Shown here one piece after another: positions 28,620 to 37,130 of a stretch of DNA of 41,676 nucleotides. Position numbers and translations under genes: made by a program. Numbering within the stretch: the first letter of the stretch is position 1; each line of letters opens with the position of its first letter. The stretch spans positions 1 to 41,676 of the forward strand of contig JAGXGL010000052.1 of assembly GCA_024636755.1 (NCBI GenBank). Direction: 5' to 3'. Origin of the DNA: Guyparkeria sp. (lineage in GTDB: Bacteria; Pseudomonadota; Gammaproteobacteria; Halothiobacillales; Halothiobacillaceae). Below the pieces are notes generated by a model. It saw only the letters and a program-made list of their open reading frames with translations, ran no database searches and had not been told where the DNA came from.

Positions 28620-29255
28620 ATGATGACGGCAATGCCGCGAGGACAATTATTCGTGATTTCGGCGCCCTCCGGCGCGGGCAAGACCAGTCTGATCAAGGCC
28701 CTGCGTGAGCGCCGGCCGGAGCTGGCGCTGTCGGTATCGCATACCACCCGCCCGCGGCGGGACGGCGAGATCAACGGCGAGCACTACCACTTCGTCGACA
28801 TCTCGCAGTTCGAGGTGATGCTGGCGCAGGAGGCGTTCGTCGAGCACGCCCAAGTCTTCGAGAACTACTACGGCACCAGCAAGGCGGCGATCAGCGAGGA
28901 GCTCGAGCGTGGCCGCGACCTGATCCTCGAGATCGACTGGCAGGGCGCGGCGCAGGTCAAGAAGTTGTTCCCCGAGGCGATCTTCATCTTCATCCTGCCG
29001 CCGAGCAGCGCGGAGCTGGAAAAGCGCCTGCGCAATCGCGCCTCGGACGACGACGAGGTGATCGCGCGGCGGCTGGCGGAGGCCCGTCGCGAGATGCGCG
29101 AGTGCCATTGGTACGACTATCTCGTGATCAATGATGTCTTCGAGCAGGCGCTCGATCAGCTGGACGCGCTGTTCATCGCCGCCACCCTGGAGACCGACCG
29201 ACAGTACGAACGGAACCCCGAACTGATTGCCGATTTGCTGGGCGAGGCCGACTGA
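28620..29255 (+). CDS. gmk: Guanylate kinase
   Basis: Phosphorylates GMP/dGMP to the diphosphates. P-loop ISAPSGAGKTSLIKAL is at about residues 13-28. SVSHTTRPRRDGEINGEHYH binds GMP, and the later LILEIDWQGAAQVKKLFPEA and IFIFILPPSSAELEKRLRNR are diagnostic. It has 211 residues (E. coli 207). Two consecutive ATGs (28620 and 28623) follow GGAG; the second has the better spacing. It is the first gene of the gmk-rpoZ-spoT-ridA cluster. The inverted-repeat element sits just upstream, so the gmk promoter may lie within it or further back. Confidence 0.97.
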   Translation: MMTAMPRGQLFVISAPSGAGKTSLIKALRERRPELALSVSHTTRPRRDGEINGEHYHFVDISQFEVMLAQEAFVEHAQVFENYYGTSKAAISEELERGRDLILEIDWQGAAQVKKLFPEAIFIFILPPSSAELEKRLRNRASDDDEVIARRLAEARREMRECHWYDYLVINDVFEQALDQLDALFIAATLETDRQYERNPELIADLLGEAD

Positions 29256-29277
29256 CCGTAAACTAGTGCCCCAAAAC

Positions 29278-29310
29278 GTCTTTTCTCCCGATCCGTTCTC
29301 GTGAAAAGAC
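29278..29310. other. Hairpin in the gmk-rpoZ gap
   Basis: GTCTTTTC (29278-29285) and GAAAAGAC (29303-29310) form a perfect 8-bp stem with a 17-base loop. No T-tract follows directly, so I do not call it a terminator. Confidence 0.5.
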
Positions 29311-29324
29311 ACCGAATCGAGACG

Positions 29325-29355
29325 CGGCCCGGTCGTCCCCAGGACGGCCGGGCCG
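29325..29355. other. GC-rich hairpin in the rpoZ leader
   Basis: CGGCCCGG-T-CGTCC (29325-29338) pairs with GGACG-G-CCGGGCCG (29342-29355): 13 pairs with one T-G wobble and a 3-base loop. It lies 31 bases before the rpoZ ATG and is not followed by a T-tract. It could act as an attenuating or processing structure. Confidence 0.6.
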
Positions 29356-29386
29356 TCCAACCTGTATACCGAGGCTAAGACACCAA

Positions 29387-29713
29387 ATGGCACGCGTAAC
29401 CGTAGAAGACTGCCTGGAAAGAATTCCCAACCGTTTCGAGCTGGTGCTGACCGCCGCTAAGCGCGCCCGCCAGATCGAGCACGGCGCCGAGCCGCTGGTG
29501 CCCATGGGCAAGGAAAAGCCGGTGGTGATTGCCCTGCGTGAGTTGGGCGAGGGCAAGATCGATCGCGCGCGGATCGACGAGATCGAGAAGCAGGTCACCC
29601 TGTCTCGCTCCGAGATCACCGAGCAGGAGATCCGCGCCGAGTTGGCTCAGTTTGCCGACGAAAGCGCCGAACCGGCCCGCCCGGCCACGCCGGCGACCAG
29701 CGACGAGGCCTGA
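29387..29713 (+). CDS. rpoZ: RNA polymerase omega subunit
   Basis: Small subunit helping assembly of the beta' subunit and binding ppGpp in proteobacteria. [40 protein letters not shown] and [16 protein letters not shown] match the omega family (E. coli [20 protein letters not shown]). It has 108 residues (E. coli 91); the extra length is a C-terminal Ala/Pro-rich tail. The two hairpins upstream are described separately. It precedes spoT by 24 bases, the usual arrangement. Confidence 0.97.
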   Translation: MARVTVEDCLERIPNRFELVLTAAKRARQIEHGAEPLVPMGKEKPVVIALRELGEGKIDRARIDEIEKQVTLSRSEITEQEIRAELAQFADESAEPARPATPATSDEA

Positions 29714-29737
29714 CCCGCGGGTCGGGTTGAGGCAGCG

Positions 29738-31921
29738 ATGCAGAGCGGACAGACAGGGACGGCGGTCGTTGCCGGGACGGCCGAGTCGCATCTGACCGAC
29801 GTCTTTTTCGCCCCGCTGGCCCAGCATCTAGCCGAGTATCTCGACCAGGCGAACATCGCGCGCATCCGCACCGCGTTCGAGTTCGGTGCCCAGGCGCATG
29901 CCGGCCAGACCCGCAAAAGCGGCGAACCCTACATCAGCCACCCGATCGCGGTGGCGCACATCCTCGCGGACCTGCGCATGGACGAGGCCACCGTGGTCGC
30001 GGCCATCCTGCATGACGTCATCGAGGACACCGACATCGTCCACGACGAAATCGTCGCCCAGTTCGGCGAGGAAGTCGCCCACCTGGTCGATGGCGTTTCC
30101 AAGCTCGCCCAGATCCGCTTCAAGTCGAGGGCCGAGGCGCAGGCGGCGAACTTTCGCAAGATGATGATGGCGATGGTCGAGGATGTGCGCGTCATCCTGA
30201 TCAAGCTCGCCGACCGGTTGCACAACATGCGCACGCTCGGCGTGATGCGTCCGGACAAGCGCCGGCGCATCGCCCGCGAGACGCTCGACATCTACACCCC
30301 GATCGCCAACCGGCTGGGCCTCAACGCGATTCGGCACGAACTCGAGGACCTCGGCTTTGCCTCGCTCTATCCGGCGCGCCACCGCGTTTTGAGCGAGGCG
30401 GTGCGCCGCGCGCGCGGCAACCGCAAGGAGATCGTCGCCGGCATCCAGGAGCGTTTCGAGCAGCGCTTCTCCCACGAGGGCTTGACCGCCGACAGTCTGG
30501 CGCGCGAGAAGCGTCCCTATTCCATCTACCGCAAGATGCAATCCAAGCACCTGTCCTTCAAGGAGGTGTTCGACGTCTTCGCGGTGCGCGTGCTGGTGGA
30601 CACGGTCGACGACTCCTACCGGGCGCTCGGCATCGTGCACAACCTCTACAAGCCGCTGCCGGGCCGCTTCAAGGACTACATCGCCATCCCCAAGGCCAAC
30701 GGCTACCAGTCGCTGCACACCATCCTGTTCGGCCCGCACGGCATCCCGCTGGAGGTGCAGATCCGCACCCACGAGATGCACCAGTTCGCCGAGTCCGGCA
30801 TCGCCGCCCACTGGCTCTACAAGACCCAGGGTGATCGCGGCTCGGTCACCCAGACCCGGGCACGCGAATGGCTGCGCGATCTGATGGAGATCCAGCAGAA
30901 GGCCGGCAACCCGCAGGAATTCCTCGAATCGGTCAAGGTCGACCTGTTCCCCGACGAGGTCTACGTCTTCACGCCCATGGGCGAGATCATCGAACTGCCG
31001 CGGCGCGCCACCGCGGTGGATTTCGCCTACGCGATCCACACCGACGTGGGCAACACCTGCGTGGCCTGCAAGATCGATCGGCGCTTCGCCCCGCTGTCGA
31101 CGCCGCTCGAGTCCGGTCAGACCGTCGAGGTGATCACCGCGCCGGGGGCGGTGCCCAACCCCAGCTGGCTGTCGTTCGTGGTCACGGCGCGGGCGCGGGC
31201 CAACATCCGCGCCTACCTCAAGCACCTGCAAGATTCCGAGGCCATTCGCCTGGGCCACCGCTTGCTCTCCAAGGCCATGACGGCCGAGGATTGCGACATC
31301 GAGGAGCTCGATGAGGCGCGCATCGACAAGATCCTGCGTGAGTACCACCAGGAGAGCTTCAACGACCTGTTGCGGGAGATCGGGCTGGGCAATCGGATGG
31401 CACCGCTGGTGGTGCGGCTGCTCAAGGCGGAGGCCGGCAAGCTCGGTCCCGACGACAGCCCGCGCGAGGGCGGCAGCAGGCAGGCGCCGGTGATCATCAG
31501 TGGCACCGAGGGGCTGGTGGTCAGCTTCGCCGGTTGTTGTCACCCGGTGCCCGGCGATGCGGTGGTCGGTTTCCTGTCGACCGGGCGGGGGATCGTCGTC
31601 CATCGTCAGGGCTGCCCCAATGCCAGCGATGCCGGCGAACACCCCGAGCGCTGGCTGGCGGTGGACTGGGAAACGGAGCCCAGCGGGGAGTACCAGTCGC
31701 AGATCAGTATCCAGGCGAACAACGTGCGTGGCGGGCTGGCGCGGATTGCGGCCGCGGTGTCGGATGCCGGCTCCGACATCGACGACGTGCGCTTCGATGA
31801 TCGCGACGTGAACCTCACCATCATCGACATCACCGTGCGCGTCACCAACCGGACCCACCTGGCCCGCGTGATGCGCTCGATCAAGCAATTGCGTGACGTG
31901 GTGCGCGTCTCGCGCCACTGA
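29738..31921 (+). CDS. spoT: Bifunctional (p)ppGpp synthetase/hydrolase SpoT
   Basis: Makes and degrades the stringent-response alarmone. The HD hydrolase site is intact ([11 protein letters not shown]92-D93 and E96-D97). The synthetase domain has [20 protein letters not shown] and [19 protein letters not shown], with the RFKD motif (R310-D313) that marks bifunctional Rel/SpoT enzymes. TGS follows from about residue 400 ([20 protein letters not shown]), then a zinc-finger-like [13 protein letters not shown] region and a C-terminal ACT domain. It has 727 residues (E. coli SpoT 702). GAGG precedes the ATG. Both activities are predicted. Confidence 0.96.
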   Translation: MQSGQTGTAVVAGTAESHLTDVFFAPLAQHLAEYLDQANIARIRTAFEFGAQAHAGQTRKSGEPYISHPIAVAHILADLRMDEATVVAAILHDVIEDTDIVHDEIVAQFGEEVAHLVDGVSKLAQIRFKSRAEAQAANFRKMMMAMVEDVRVILIKLADRLHNMRTLGVMRPDKRRRIARETLDIYTPIANRLGLNAIRHELEDLGFASLYPARHRVLSEAVRRARGNRKEIVAGIQERFEQRFSHEGLTADSLAREKRPYSIYRKMQSKHLSFKEVFDVFAVRVLVDTVDDSYRALGIVHNLYKPLPGRFKDYIAIPKANGYQSLHTILFGPHGIPLEVQIRTHEMHQFAESGIAAHWLYKTQGDRGSVTQTRAREWLRDLMEIQQKAGNPQEFLESVKVDLFPDEVYVFTPMGEIIELPRRATAVDFAYAIHTDVGNTCVACKIDRRFAPLSTPLESGQTVEVITAPGAVPNPSWLSFVVTARARANIRAYLKHLQDSEAIRLGHRLLSKAMTAEDCDIEELDEARIDKILREYHQESFNDLLREIGLGNRMAPLVVRLLKAEAGKLGPDDSPREGGSRQAPVIISGTEGLVVSFAGCCHPVPGDAVVGFLSTGRGIVVHRQGCPNASDAGEHPERWLAVDWETEPSGEYQSQISIQANNVRGGLARIAAAVSDAGSDIDDVRFDDRDVNLTIIDITVRVTNRTHLARVMRSIKQLRDVVRVSRH

Positions 31922-31940
31922 CCTTTCTCGGAGAGACCCC

Positions 31941-32330
31941 ATGAGCCGACGCGAAATCATCCATACCGACGACGCCCCGGCCGCCATCGGCCCCTATTCC
32001 CAGGCCGTGCGCGCCGGCGATACCGTTTACCTGTCGGGACAAATCGCGCTCGACCCGGCGACCATGACGCTGGTCGCGGGTGGTGTCGAGGCGCAGACCC
32101 GGCGCGTATTCGACAACCTGACTGCCGTCTGTCGCGCCGCCGGTGGTGAGCTCGCCGATGTCGTCAAGCTGCAGATCTACCTGCCGGACTTGTCGCACTT
32201 CGAGACCGTCAACGCGATCATGAAGGAATACCTCAGTGAACCGTTCCCGGCGCGGGCCGCGCTGGGTGTACGCGCCCTGCCCAAGGGCGCCGAGGTGGAA
32301 ATCGACGGGGTGATGGTCCTGCCCGACTGA
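31941..32330 (+). CDS. ridA: RidA family reactive enamine/imine deaminase
   Basis: Hydrolyses reactive enamines/imines made by PLP enzymes such as threonine dehydratase. [71 protein letters not shown] and the catalytic-Arg motif [20 protein letters not shown] match RidA. It has 129 residues (E. coli 128). The ATG at 31941 has GGAGAG 6 bases upstream; it starts 19 bases after spoT. A strong hairpin terminator follows, closing the gmk-rpoZ-spoT-ridA cluster. Confidence 0.96.
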   Translation: MSRREIIHTDDAPAAIGPYSQAVRAGDTVYLSGQIALDPATMTLVAGGVEAQTRRVFDNLTAVCRAAGGELADVVKLQIYLPDLSHFETVNAIMKEYLSEPFPARAALGVRALPKGAEVEIDGVMVLPD

Positions 32331-32370
32331 TCGGCCCGTTTCCGGCCCCCGGACGAGCACTCCGGATGAG

Positions 32371-32410
32371 AAAAGGCCCGGTTGGCGTGTGATGCGCCAC
32401 CGGGCCTTTT
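32371..32410. terminator. Bidirectional intrinsic terminator
   Basis: AAAAGGCCCGGT (32371-32382) pairs with ACCGGGCCTTTT (32399-32410), extended by GGCG/CGCC inside with one bulge. Flanking A and T runs allow termination of both ridA (rightward) and the DUF481 gene (leftward). Confidence 0.92.
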
Positions 32411-32457
32411 GCTTGTCGTCAGCGCTGATCGGGCTCGCCGAGCGGCGAGGGCCTTGC

Positions 32458-33210
32458 TCAGTCGAAGTTGTAGACCAGGTTGACCGAGGTGTAGGTATCG
32501 GTCTTTTCCGTCCCGGCCGGCACGTCGGTGTTGTGCGCCACGGTGTAGGAAAGCTTCATCGCCAGGGTCTCGGTCAGCGAGGTCGACAGGCCGGTGACCG
32601 ACTCGATCTCGGTGTTGTCCTGGCCGGCGAGCACGGTCACGTCCTGGTTGAACTTGGCGTAATCGGAAAGGCGGTATTCGAAACCGCTGGACAGACGAAC
32701 GATGGCGTTGGTGCCGCGCTCGCCGTCCTCGGTTTCGGCGATGCGGACACCCGGGCCGATCTCGGCATCCCAGTAGCCACGTTCGGACAGCCAGATCTTG
32801 CGCCCGTAACCGGCGGCGAGGCTGGACTGGTACTTGTAGCCGGAAAACTCGTCGTGGGTGGCACGCAGCACACCGAACAGGTAGTCGCGCTCGGTCAGGG
32901 CGTAGTTGCTTTCGAATTCGCCCAGCGCCCGGTTGGCCGTGTCGTCGCCATCCTCGCTTGCCTGCATGGCCTCGAGGCGGAACCGGTGGGTCCAGGGGCC
33001 GGTCACGTAGCCCACGGCGAACTTGCCGTTGACCGTCGAGGATTCGGTGTTGCCGGTGGTGATGGAGGCGCCGAGCTCGGCCGAGCCGCTCCATGTGTCA
33101 TCGGTCGGGGCGTCTTGCTCGATTTGTTGGGCGAGCGCCGGGCTGATTGCCAGTGGTGGGGTCAGAGCAAGGGCCAGGGGGGTGGCCAGCAGCAGGTGAC
33201 GGGGCTTCAT
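32458..33210 (-). CDS. DUF481 family outer-membrane beta-barrel protein (YdiY-like)
   Basis: 250 residues with a Sec signal peptide (cleavage near ALA-27) followed by amphipathic beta-strands ending in an aromatic-rich C-terminus (VNLVYNFD), as expected for a small outer-membrane barrel. WSGSAELGASITTGNTESST matches the DUF481/YdiY start (GxxxxGNT). YdiY-type proteins are described as salt- or acid-inducible in E. coli, but the function is not established. It has its own terminator on each side (32371-32410 downstream, 33273-33292 upstream), so it is probably monocistronic. Confidence 0.85.
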   Translation of the reverse strand: MKPRHLLLATPLALALTPPLAISPALAQQIEQDAPTDDTWSGSAELGASITTGNTESSTVNGKFAVGYVTGPWTHRFRLEAMQASEDGDDTANRALGEFESNYALTERDYLFGVLRATHDEFSGYKYQSSLAAGYGRKIWLSERGYWDAEIGPGVRIAETEDGERGTNAIVRLSSGFEYRLSDYAKFNQDVTVLAGQDNTEIESVTGLSTSLTETLAMKLSYTVAHNTDVPAGTEKTDTYTSVNLVYNFD

Positions 33211-33272
33211 GAGGAACTCCTAACGGATGGGAACGGATGCAATCAGGTCGTCAATTTCGTTCACCAGACACG

Positions 33273-33292
33273 AAAATGCCCCAACAGGGGCA
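33273..33292 (-). terminator. Rho-independent terminator downstream of bolA
   Basis: On the minus strand, a TGCCCC/GGGGCA stem (33277-33282 with 33287-33292) around a 4-base loop is followed by four T (complement of 33273-33276). It lies about 130 bases past the bolA stop, between bolA and the DUF481 gene. Confidence 0.65.
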
Positions 33293-33421
33293 ATTCGAAA
33301 GCGAGCGATCGGCGCGGAGCCTAGTCGGTCGATTCGGCGTTGTAAACAAAGCCGACGATTTTCATCGGGATATGACCGCGACGTCTTCGGGCATCCATTC
33401 CTGCAGCAAGACTCCTTTGGT

Positions 33422-33730
33422 TTAGTGCCCCCCACCTTGGCAGGGCGGCGAGGCCGGCGCGTCCTGACGCTCTTTCCACTCGGCGGGGCTGTAGGTGTGT
33501 AGGGCCAGCGCGTGGAGACCCTGTTCGAAGGCGGGTTTGAGCGGGTCCTGCGTCAGTCGATGGCGGCGGATCAGGGGCAGGCCGTCGAACCGCTCGCTTA
33601 CCACCACCACCCGGAAATGGCTCTCGACGCGGTCGCCGGCATGCTGCGTCGACTCGTCGGTGATTTCGAGATAACTCGGTTCGAGCGCGTCCCGCAGGGT
33701 CTGCTCGATCCATTGTGCGCGTGTGGTCAT
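33422..33730 (-). CDS. bolA: BolA family protein
   Basis: Small KH-like-fold protein of the BolA/IbaG group, partners of monothiol glutaredoxins in Fe-S handling and, in E. coli, linked to morphology and c-di-GMP control. Motifs: LRDALEPSYLEITDESTQHA, ESHFRVVVVSERFDGLPLIR, RHRLTQDPLKPAFEQGLHAL and ALHTYSPAEWKER, a canonical BolA pattern. It has 102 residues. A His/Gly/Cys-containing tail (CQGGGH) follows the core. It lies 41 bases downstream of the GGDEF-EAL gene on the same strand. Confidence 0.93.
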   Translation of the reverse strand: MTTRAQWIEQTLRDALEPSYLEITDESTQHAGDRVESHFRVVVVSERFDGLPLIRRHRLTQDPLKPAFEQGLHALALHTYSPAEWKERQDAPASPPCQGGGH

Positions 33731-33771
33731 GGGTTCTGGTCTCCTGGCGGATGGGGGGCGTGCCGCCGTTG

Positions 33772-35790
33772 TCAGAGCAGTCGTACGCCCAGCAACGGGC
33801 GGATGGCCTCGGCCTGTGTCGGACGACCGATCAGGTAGCCCTGGAAAGAGTGGCAGCCGAGCGCGTCCAGCAGGTCACGCTGTTCGGTGGTCTCCACCCC
33901 TTCGGCGATGATCTCCAGCGACAGGGCGTTGCCCATGGCGATGATCGCCCGGACGATCTCGAGGTCGTTGCGGTCGCCGAGGATATCGCGCACGAAGCCC
34001 TGATCGATCTTCAGCCGATCGAACGAGAATCGCTTGAGGTAGCTCAGCGAGGAATAGCCGGTGCCGAAGTCGTCCAGCGCCAGCCGCACCCCCAGTTCGC
34101 GCACGGCATCCAGCATGGTTGCCGCCTGCTCCGGGTCATGGACCAGCGCGGTCTCGGTGAGTTCCAGTTCGAGGCGCTCGGGGGGCAGCCCCGAGATTTC
34201 CAGGGCGCGGGCGACACGCTCGGCGAAGCAGGGGGCGTGCAGCTGCACGCTGGAGACATTCACCGAGACAGTGATCGGCTCGCCCGTCTCGCGACCCCAC
34301 TCGATGGCCTGGCAGGCCGCCTCGATCATCACCCAGGCACCGACCTCGACAATCAGCCCCGATTGCTCGAGGAAGGGAATGAAATCCTGTGGGCCGCACT
34401 GCAATTGCGGGTCGGGGGCCTCCCAGCGCAGCAGGGCCTCCACTCCCGTGACGGCCAGGCCGAGGGCGTCCTGCTGGATCTGGTAGACGAGATGGAAGCG
34501 GTCGTTTTCCAGGCTGTCGCGCAGGGCGCCCAGCATTTCGGAACGCCAGATCTGTCGCGCCGAGAGCTGCGGGCTGAAGACCGCCACCGGCTCGCGCTCG
34601 TTCTTCTTTGCCTCGAACATGGCCGCGTCCGCCTGGGTAAGCAGTTGGGCGATGTGGCGACTGTGGGTCGGCCAATAAGCGATGCCGGTACTGGCGGTCA
34701 GGGTCAGGTTGGTGGTCTCGAGCTCGAAGGTATGACGCACCAGCTCGCGTAGCGCCGCGCCCAGCACCTCCGGGCCGTCGTTAGGTTCGACATCGGCGGC
34801 GAGGATGGCGAACTCGTCACCGGCGAGCCGGGCGACCAGCCAGTCCTGCTTTGCGCCCAGGTCGCGCAGCCGGTCGGCCATCTGGCAAATCACGCGATCG
34901 CCTTCTTCATGCCCGTGGCAGTCGTTGATGCTGCGAAAGCGGTCGAGGTCCAGCACGGCCACGGCCGCGTGCCGGTTCTCGCGGCCCAGTTCGTCGAGGC
35001 GACGTTGGGCCTCGATCTGGAAGAAGCGACGGTTGTAGAGATGGGTCAGTTCGTCGTGGATGGCTAGGTCTTCGTATTCGGCCTGGGCGCGCAGCTGGGC
35101 GGTGATGTTGCGCGCAATCACGATCATGGCGTGACGCCGGCCATCGGCGTCGAAGACCGGCTGCTTGATCGTCTCGAAGACCAGTTCCTCGCCTTCCGGT
35201 GACTTGATCACCTCACTCTCGCGATGAAGTTCCTCGGCCTTCCAGGCGCGCTCGTCGGACTGTCGACAGAAGTAGAAGGCATCTCGAAAGGCCGGCTCGG
35301 TCAATTCGGCCATTGCATCGTCGTCCCGGCCCCACCAGGGCAGGCCCTCGAGGCGGAACAGGTCGAGCGCCGCCTGGTTGGCCAGCAGCCAGTGGCCCTG
35401 CCCGTCTTTGACCTGGATCACGTCCGGACTGGAATCGATCAGCAGGCGCACCAGGCGTTCGGTTTCGGCCAGCGCCGTTTCCGCGCGCTTTTCGCCGGTG
35501 ACGTCCTGCAACAGGTGCAACTCGCGGGGAGTGGCATCCGGGTCGGGATGCGAGCCGAGATGAAGGTGGCGGTAGACCCGACGTTCCGTGGTGTCATTGG
35601 GCAATTGGTTGACCAGTCGTGGGGACGTGCTCCCATCACGGTCGTTCAGCATGCCCTCGAGTCTGCTGCTCGCCGGCATGGAGCGCGCCGCCCGGTTGAT
35701 CGGGTGCAGTCGGCCTTCGGCGTCCCGTCCGACCAGCGGGTCGGGCAGGGCCTCGAGCCAATGCGAGATGTCATGTTGGCGATCCATCAT
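33772..35790 (-). CDS. GGDEF-EAL protein with PAS domain (c-di-GMP metabolism)
   Basis: 672 residues: a short variable N-terminus, a PAS/PAC sensor region (about 105-230; DSSPDVIQVKDGQGHWLLAN), GGDEF (about 240-405) and EAL (about 415-670). The GGDEF motif reads RLAGDEFAIL (323-327), so the first Gly is Ala. The EAL part keeps GVEALLRW (E451), ELTETALV, LALDDFGTGYSSLSYLK and IIAEGVETTEQ, so a phosphodiesterase is expected. The start MMDRQHD at 35790 (or 35787) lies 11 bases after the kinase-Rieske stop; the frame also stays open upstream, over that gene. No membrane segment is visible. Confidence 0.9.
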   Translation of the reverse strand: MMDRQHDISHWLEALPDPLVGRDAEGRLHPINRAARSMPASSRLEGMLNDRDGSTSPRLVNQLPNDTTERRVYRHLHLGSHPDPDATPRELHLLQDVTGEKRAETALAETERLVRLLIDSSPDVIQVKDGQGHWLLANQAALDLFRLEGLPWWGRDDDAMAELTEPAFRDAFYFCRQSDERAWKAEELHRESEVIKSPEGEELVFETIKQPVFDADGRRHAMIVIARNITAQLRAQAEYEDLAIHDELTHLYNRRFFQIEAQRRLDELGRENRHAAVAVLDLDRFRSINDCHGHEEGDRVICQMADRLRDLGAKQDWLVARLAGDEFAILAADVEPNDGPEVLGAALRELVRHTFELETTNLTLTASTGIAYWPTHSRHIAQLLTQADAAMFEAKKNEREPVAVFSPQLSARQIWRSEMLGALRDSLENDRFHLVYQIQQDALGLAVTGVEALLRWEAPDPQLQCGPQDFIPFLEQSGLIVEVGAWVMIEAACQAIEWGRETGEPITVSVNVSSVQLHAPCFAERVARALEISGLPPERLELELTETALVHDPEQAATMLDAVRELGVRLALDDFGTGYSSLSYLKRFSFDRLKIDQGFVRDILGDRNDLEIVRAIIAMGNALSLEIIAEGVETTEQRDLLDALGCHSFQGYLIGRPTQAEAIRPLLGVRLL

Positions 35791-35800
35791 CCCTGTTCCT

Positions 35801-37096
35801 TCATCCCCGCGGGCTTCCCGGCGAGTGTGCCTGGGGGCTGTTCGGTTCATCTCGCCGGCTTGCTCGATCGGCCAGGTAGACGCGATTGCCGACCCGTTCG
35901 AGGTCGACGGCTTCGAGTCGCTGGCCTTCACAAGGGCCGGCGGTACACAGGCCATCGTCCAAGCGGAAGTAGGCCTGGTGCACGTTGCAGCGTAGCTGGC
36001 GCTCGCCGTCGCGGGTCTCGAGAAAATCGTGGTGGTCACGCGACAACGGCGAGCCGTTGTGCGGACAGACATTGCGCCAGGCACAGACCCGCTCGCCATC
36101 ACGGACCACGATCAGCGGTGCGGGTCCGGGGCCGGATTGCTCTTGGCCCCGCGGCCAGACGCCCAGGGCGTCCACCGGCTCGAGATCGTCGAGCCGGCAA
36201 AGCAGGTCCGGGTCGGCGGCCGGATCGTCCGGTCCCAGCCCGCCCAGCCCGGCCTGGCCCAGCTTGCGCTCGGCCAGGCGCACGGCAAATTCCAGCGATT
36301 CCAGCGACCCCATTCCTCCTCCACGCGCGTGGATGAATCCGGCGATCAGCGTGTCGCCGGCGGCGATGCTGTCAATGATCGTATCGACCGGTTGCGCCGG
36401 AACATGAGCGGGTTCGGCATCGGTGGGCCGGGACAGCCACGCACCGCCACTGCCCCAGCCGAGCACCAGGATGGCCTGCGGCGCCCAGCCACGTGCCTCG
36501 CGCAGGAAGGCCGCCGGCTCCTCGAAGCCACGGCCGCGGGCGAAGGCGGCGGAGAAGAAAATGATGTCCGGGAAGGACCAGAGCTGGTCGAGATCGGGGC
36601 GATCCTTTTCCACTTCCAGCGAGATGGGCTGGTCGGTGATCCGCGCCCGGACCAGCGCGAGCATGGCGGCGGTCTCGTCACAGGCGCGTGCCTCGAAATG
36701 CAGCCAGTCGTAGCGGCATGGGTCGATCGCCATGAACGAACCCAGATCGAATTCCGGCAGGTCGCGGTAGTGCACGATGGTGCGGCTACCGGTGGCGCGA
36801 TTGAGCGTGATGTAGGACGTGGGCGCGTGCCCCTCGACCCGGCGGGCATGGCGGGTGTCCACGCCGTAGCGATCCATCAGGTCGGCGATGCGCCGGCCGT
36901 CGGCATCCTCGGCCAGCACGCCGGCAAACTCGGCGGGATGGCCGAACTGGCGCAGGATGCGCAGGCTGTTGGCGACATTGCCACCCAACTCGACCCGCTG
37001 GGCCAGCGCGCGCTGCTCGCTGTCCTCGGTCGGGTAGTGGTCGAGTTCGTTGATGATGTCCAGCGTGGCAATCCCCACGCCCAGCACGTTCGCCAT
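35801..37096 (-). CDS. Ketohexokinase-like PfkB kinase fused to a Rieske [2Fe-2S] domain
   Basis: 431 residues. The N-terminal ~280 residues are a PfkB/ribokinase-fold sugar kinase whose start (NVLGVGIATLDIINELDHYP, TEDSEQRALAQRVELGGNVA) resembles animal ketohexokinase. The catalytic motif is DSIAAGDTLIAGF (AAGD, base Asp248). A Pro/Asp/Gly linker (about 280-297) joins a Rieske domain with C344-P-H346 (RNVCPHNGSPLS) and C370-N-V-H373 (RCNVHQAYFRLDDGLC), both ligand pairs intact. The fusion is a single open frame with no break in base or codon style. The Rieske part resembles the small NirD-like or assimilatory Rieske proteins. The GGDEF-EAL gene follows after 11 bases. The role is unknown; substrate and redox partner are not evident. 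Confidence 0.87.
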   Translation of the reverse strand: MANVLGVGIATLDIINELDHYPTEDSEQRALAQRVELGGNVANSLRILRQFGHPAEFAGVLAEDADGRRIADLMDRYGVDTRHARRVEGHAPTSYITLNRATGSRTIVHYRDLPEFDLGSFMAIDPCRYDWLHFEARACDETAAMLALVRARITDQPISLEVEKDRPDLDQLWSFPDIIFFSAAFARGRGFEEPAAFLREARGWAPQAILVLGWGSGGAWLSRPTDAEPAHVPAQPVDTIIDSIAAGDTLIAGFIHARGGGMGSLESLEFAVRLAERKLGQAGLGGLGPDDPAADPDLLCRLDDLEPVDALGVWPRGQEQSGPGPAPLIVVRDGERVCAWRNVCPHNGSPLSRDHHDFLETRDGERQLRCNVHQAYFRLDDGLCTAGPCEGQRLEAVDLERVGNRVYLADRASRRDEPNSPQAHSPGSPRG

Positions 37097-37130
37097 GGAT
37101 CGAGTCTATCCGTTTGAGTCCTGCGGGAGT

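Noticed and set aside
29828-31987. A 719-codon open frame antisense to spoT and the start of ridA
   Set aside because: Lies inside the clear spoT gene; composition and lack of motifs mark it as a GC-rich shadow.
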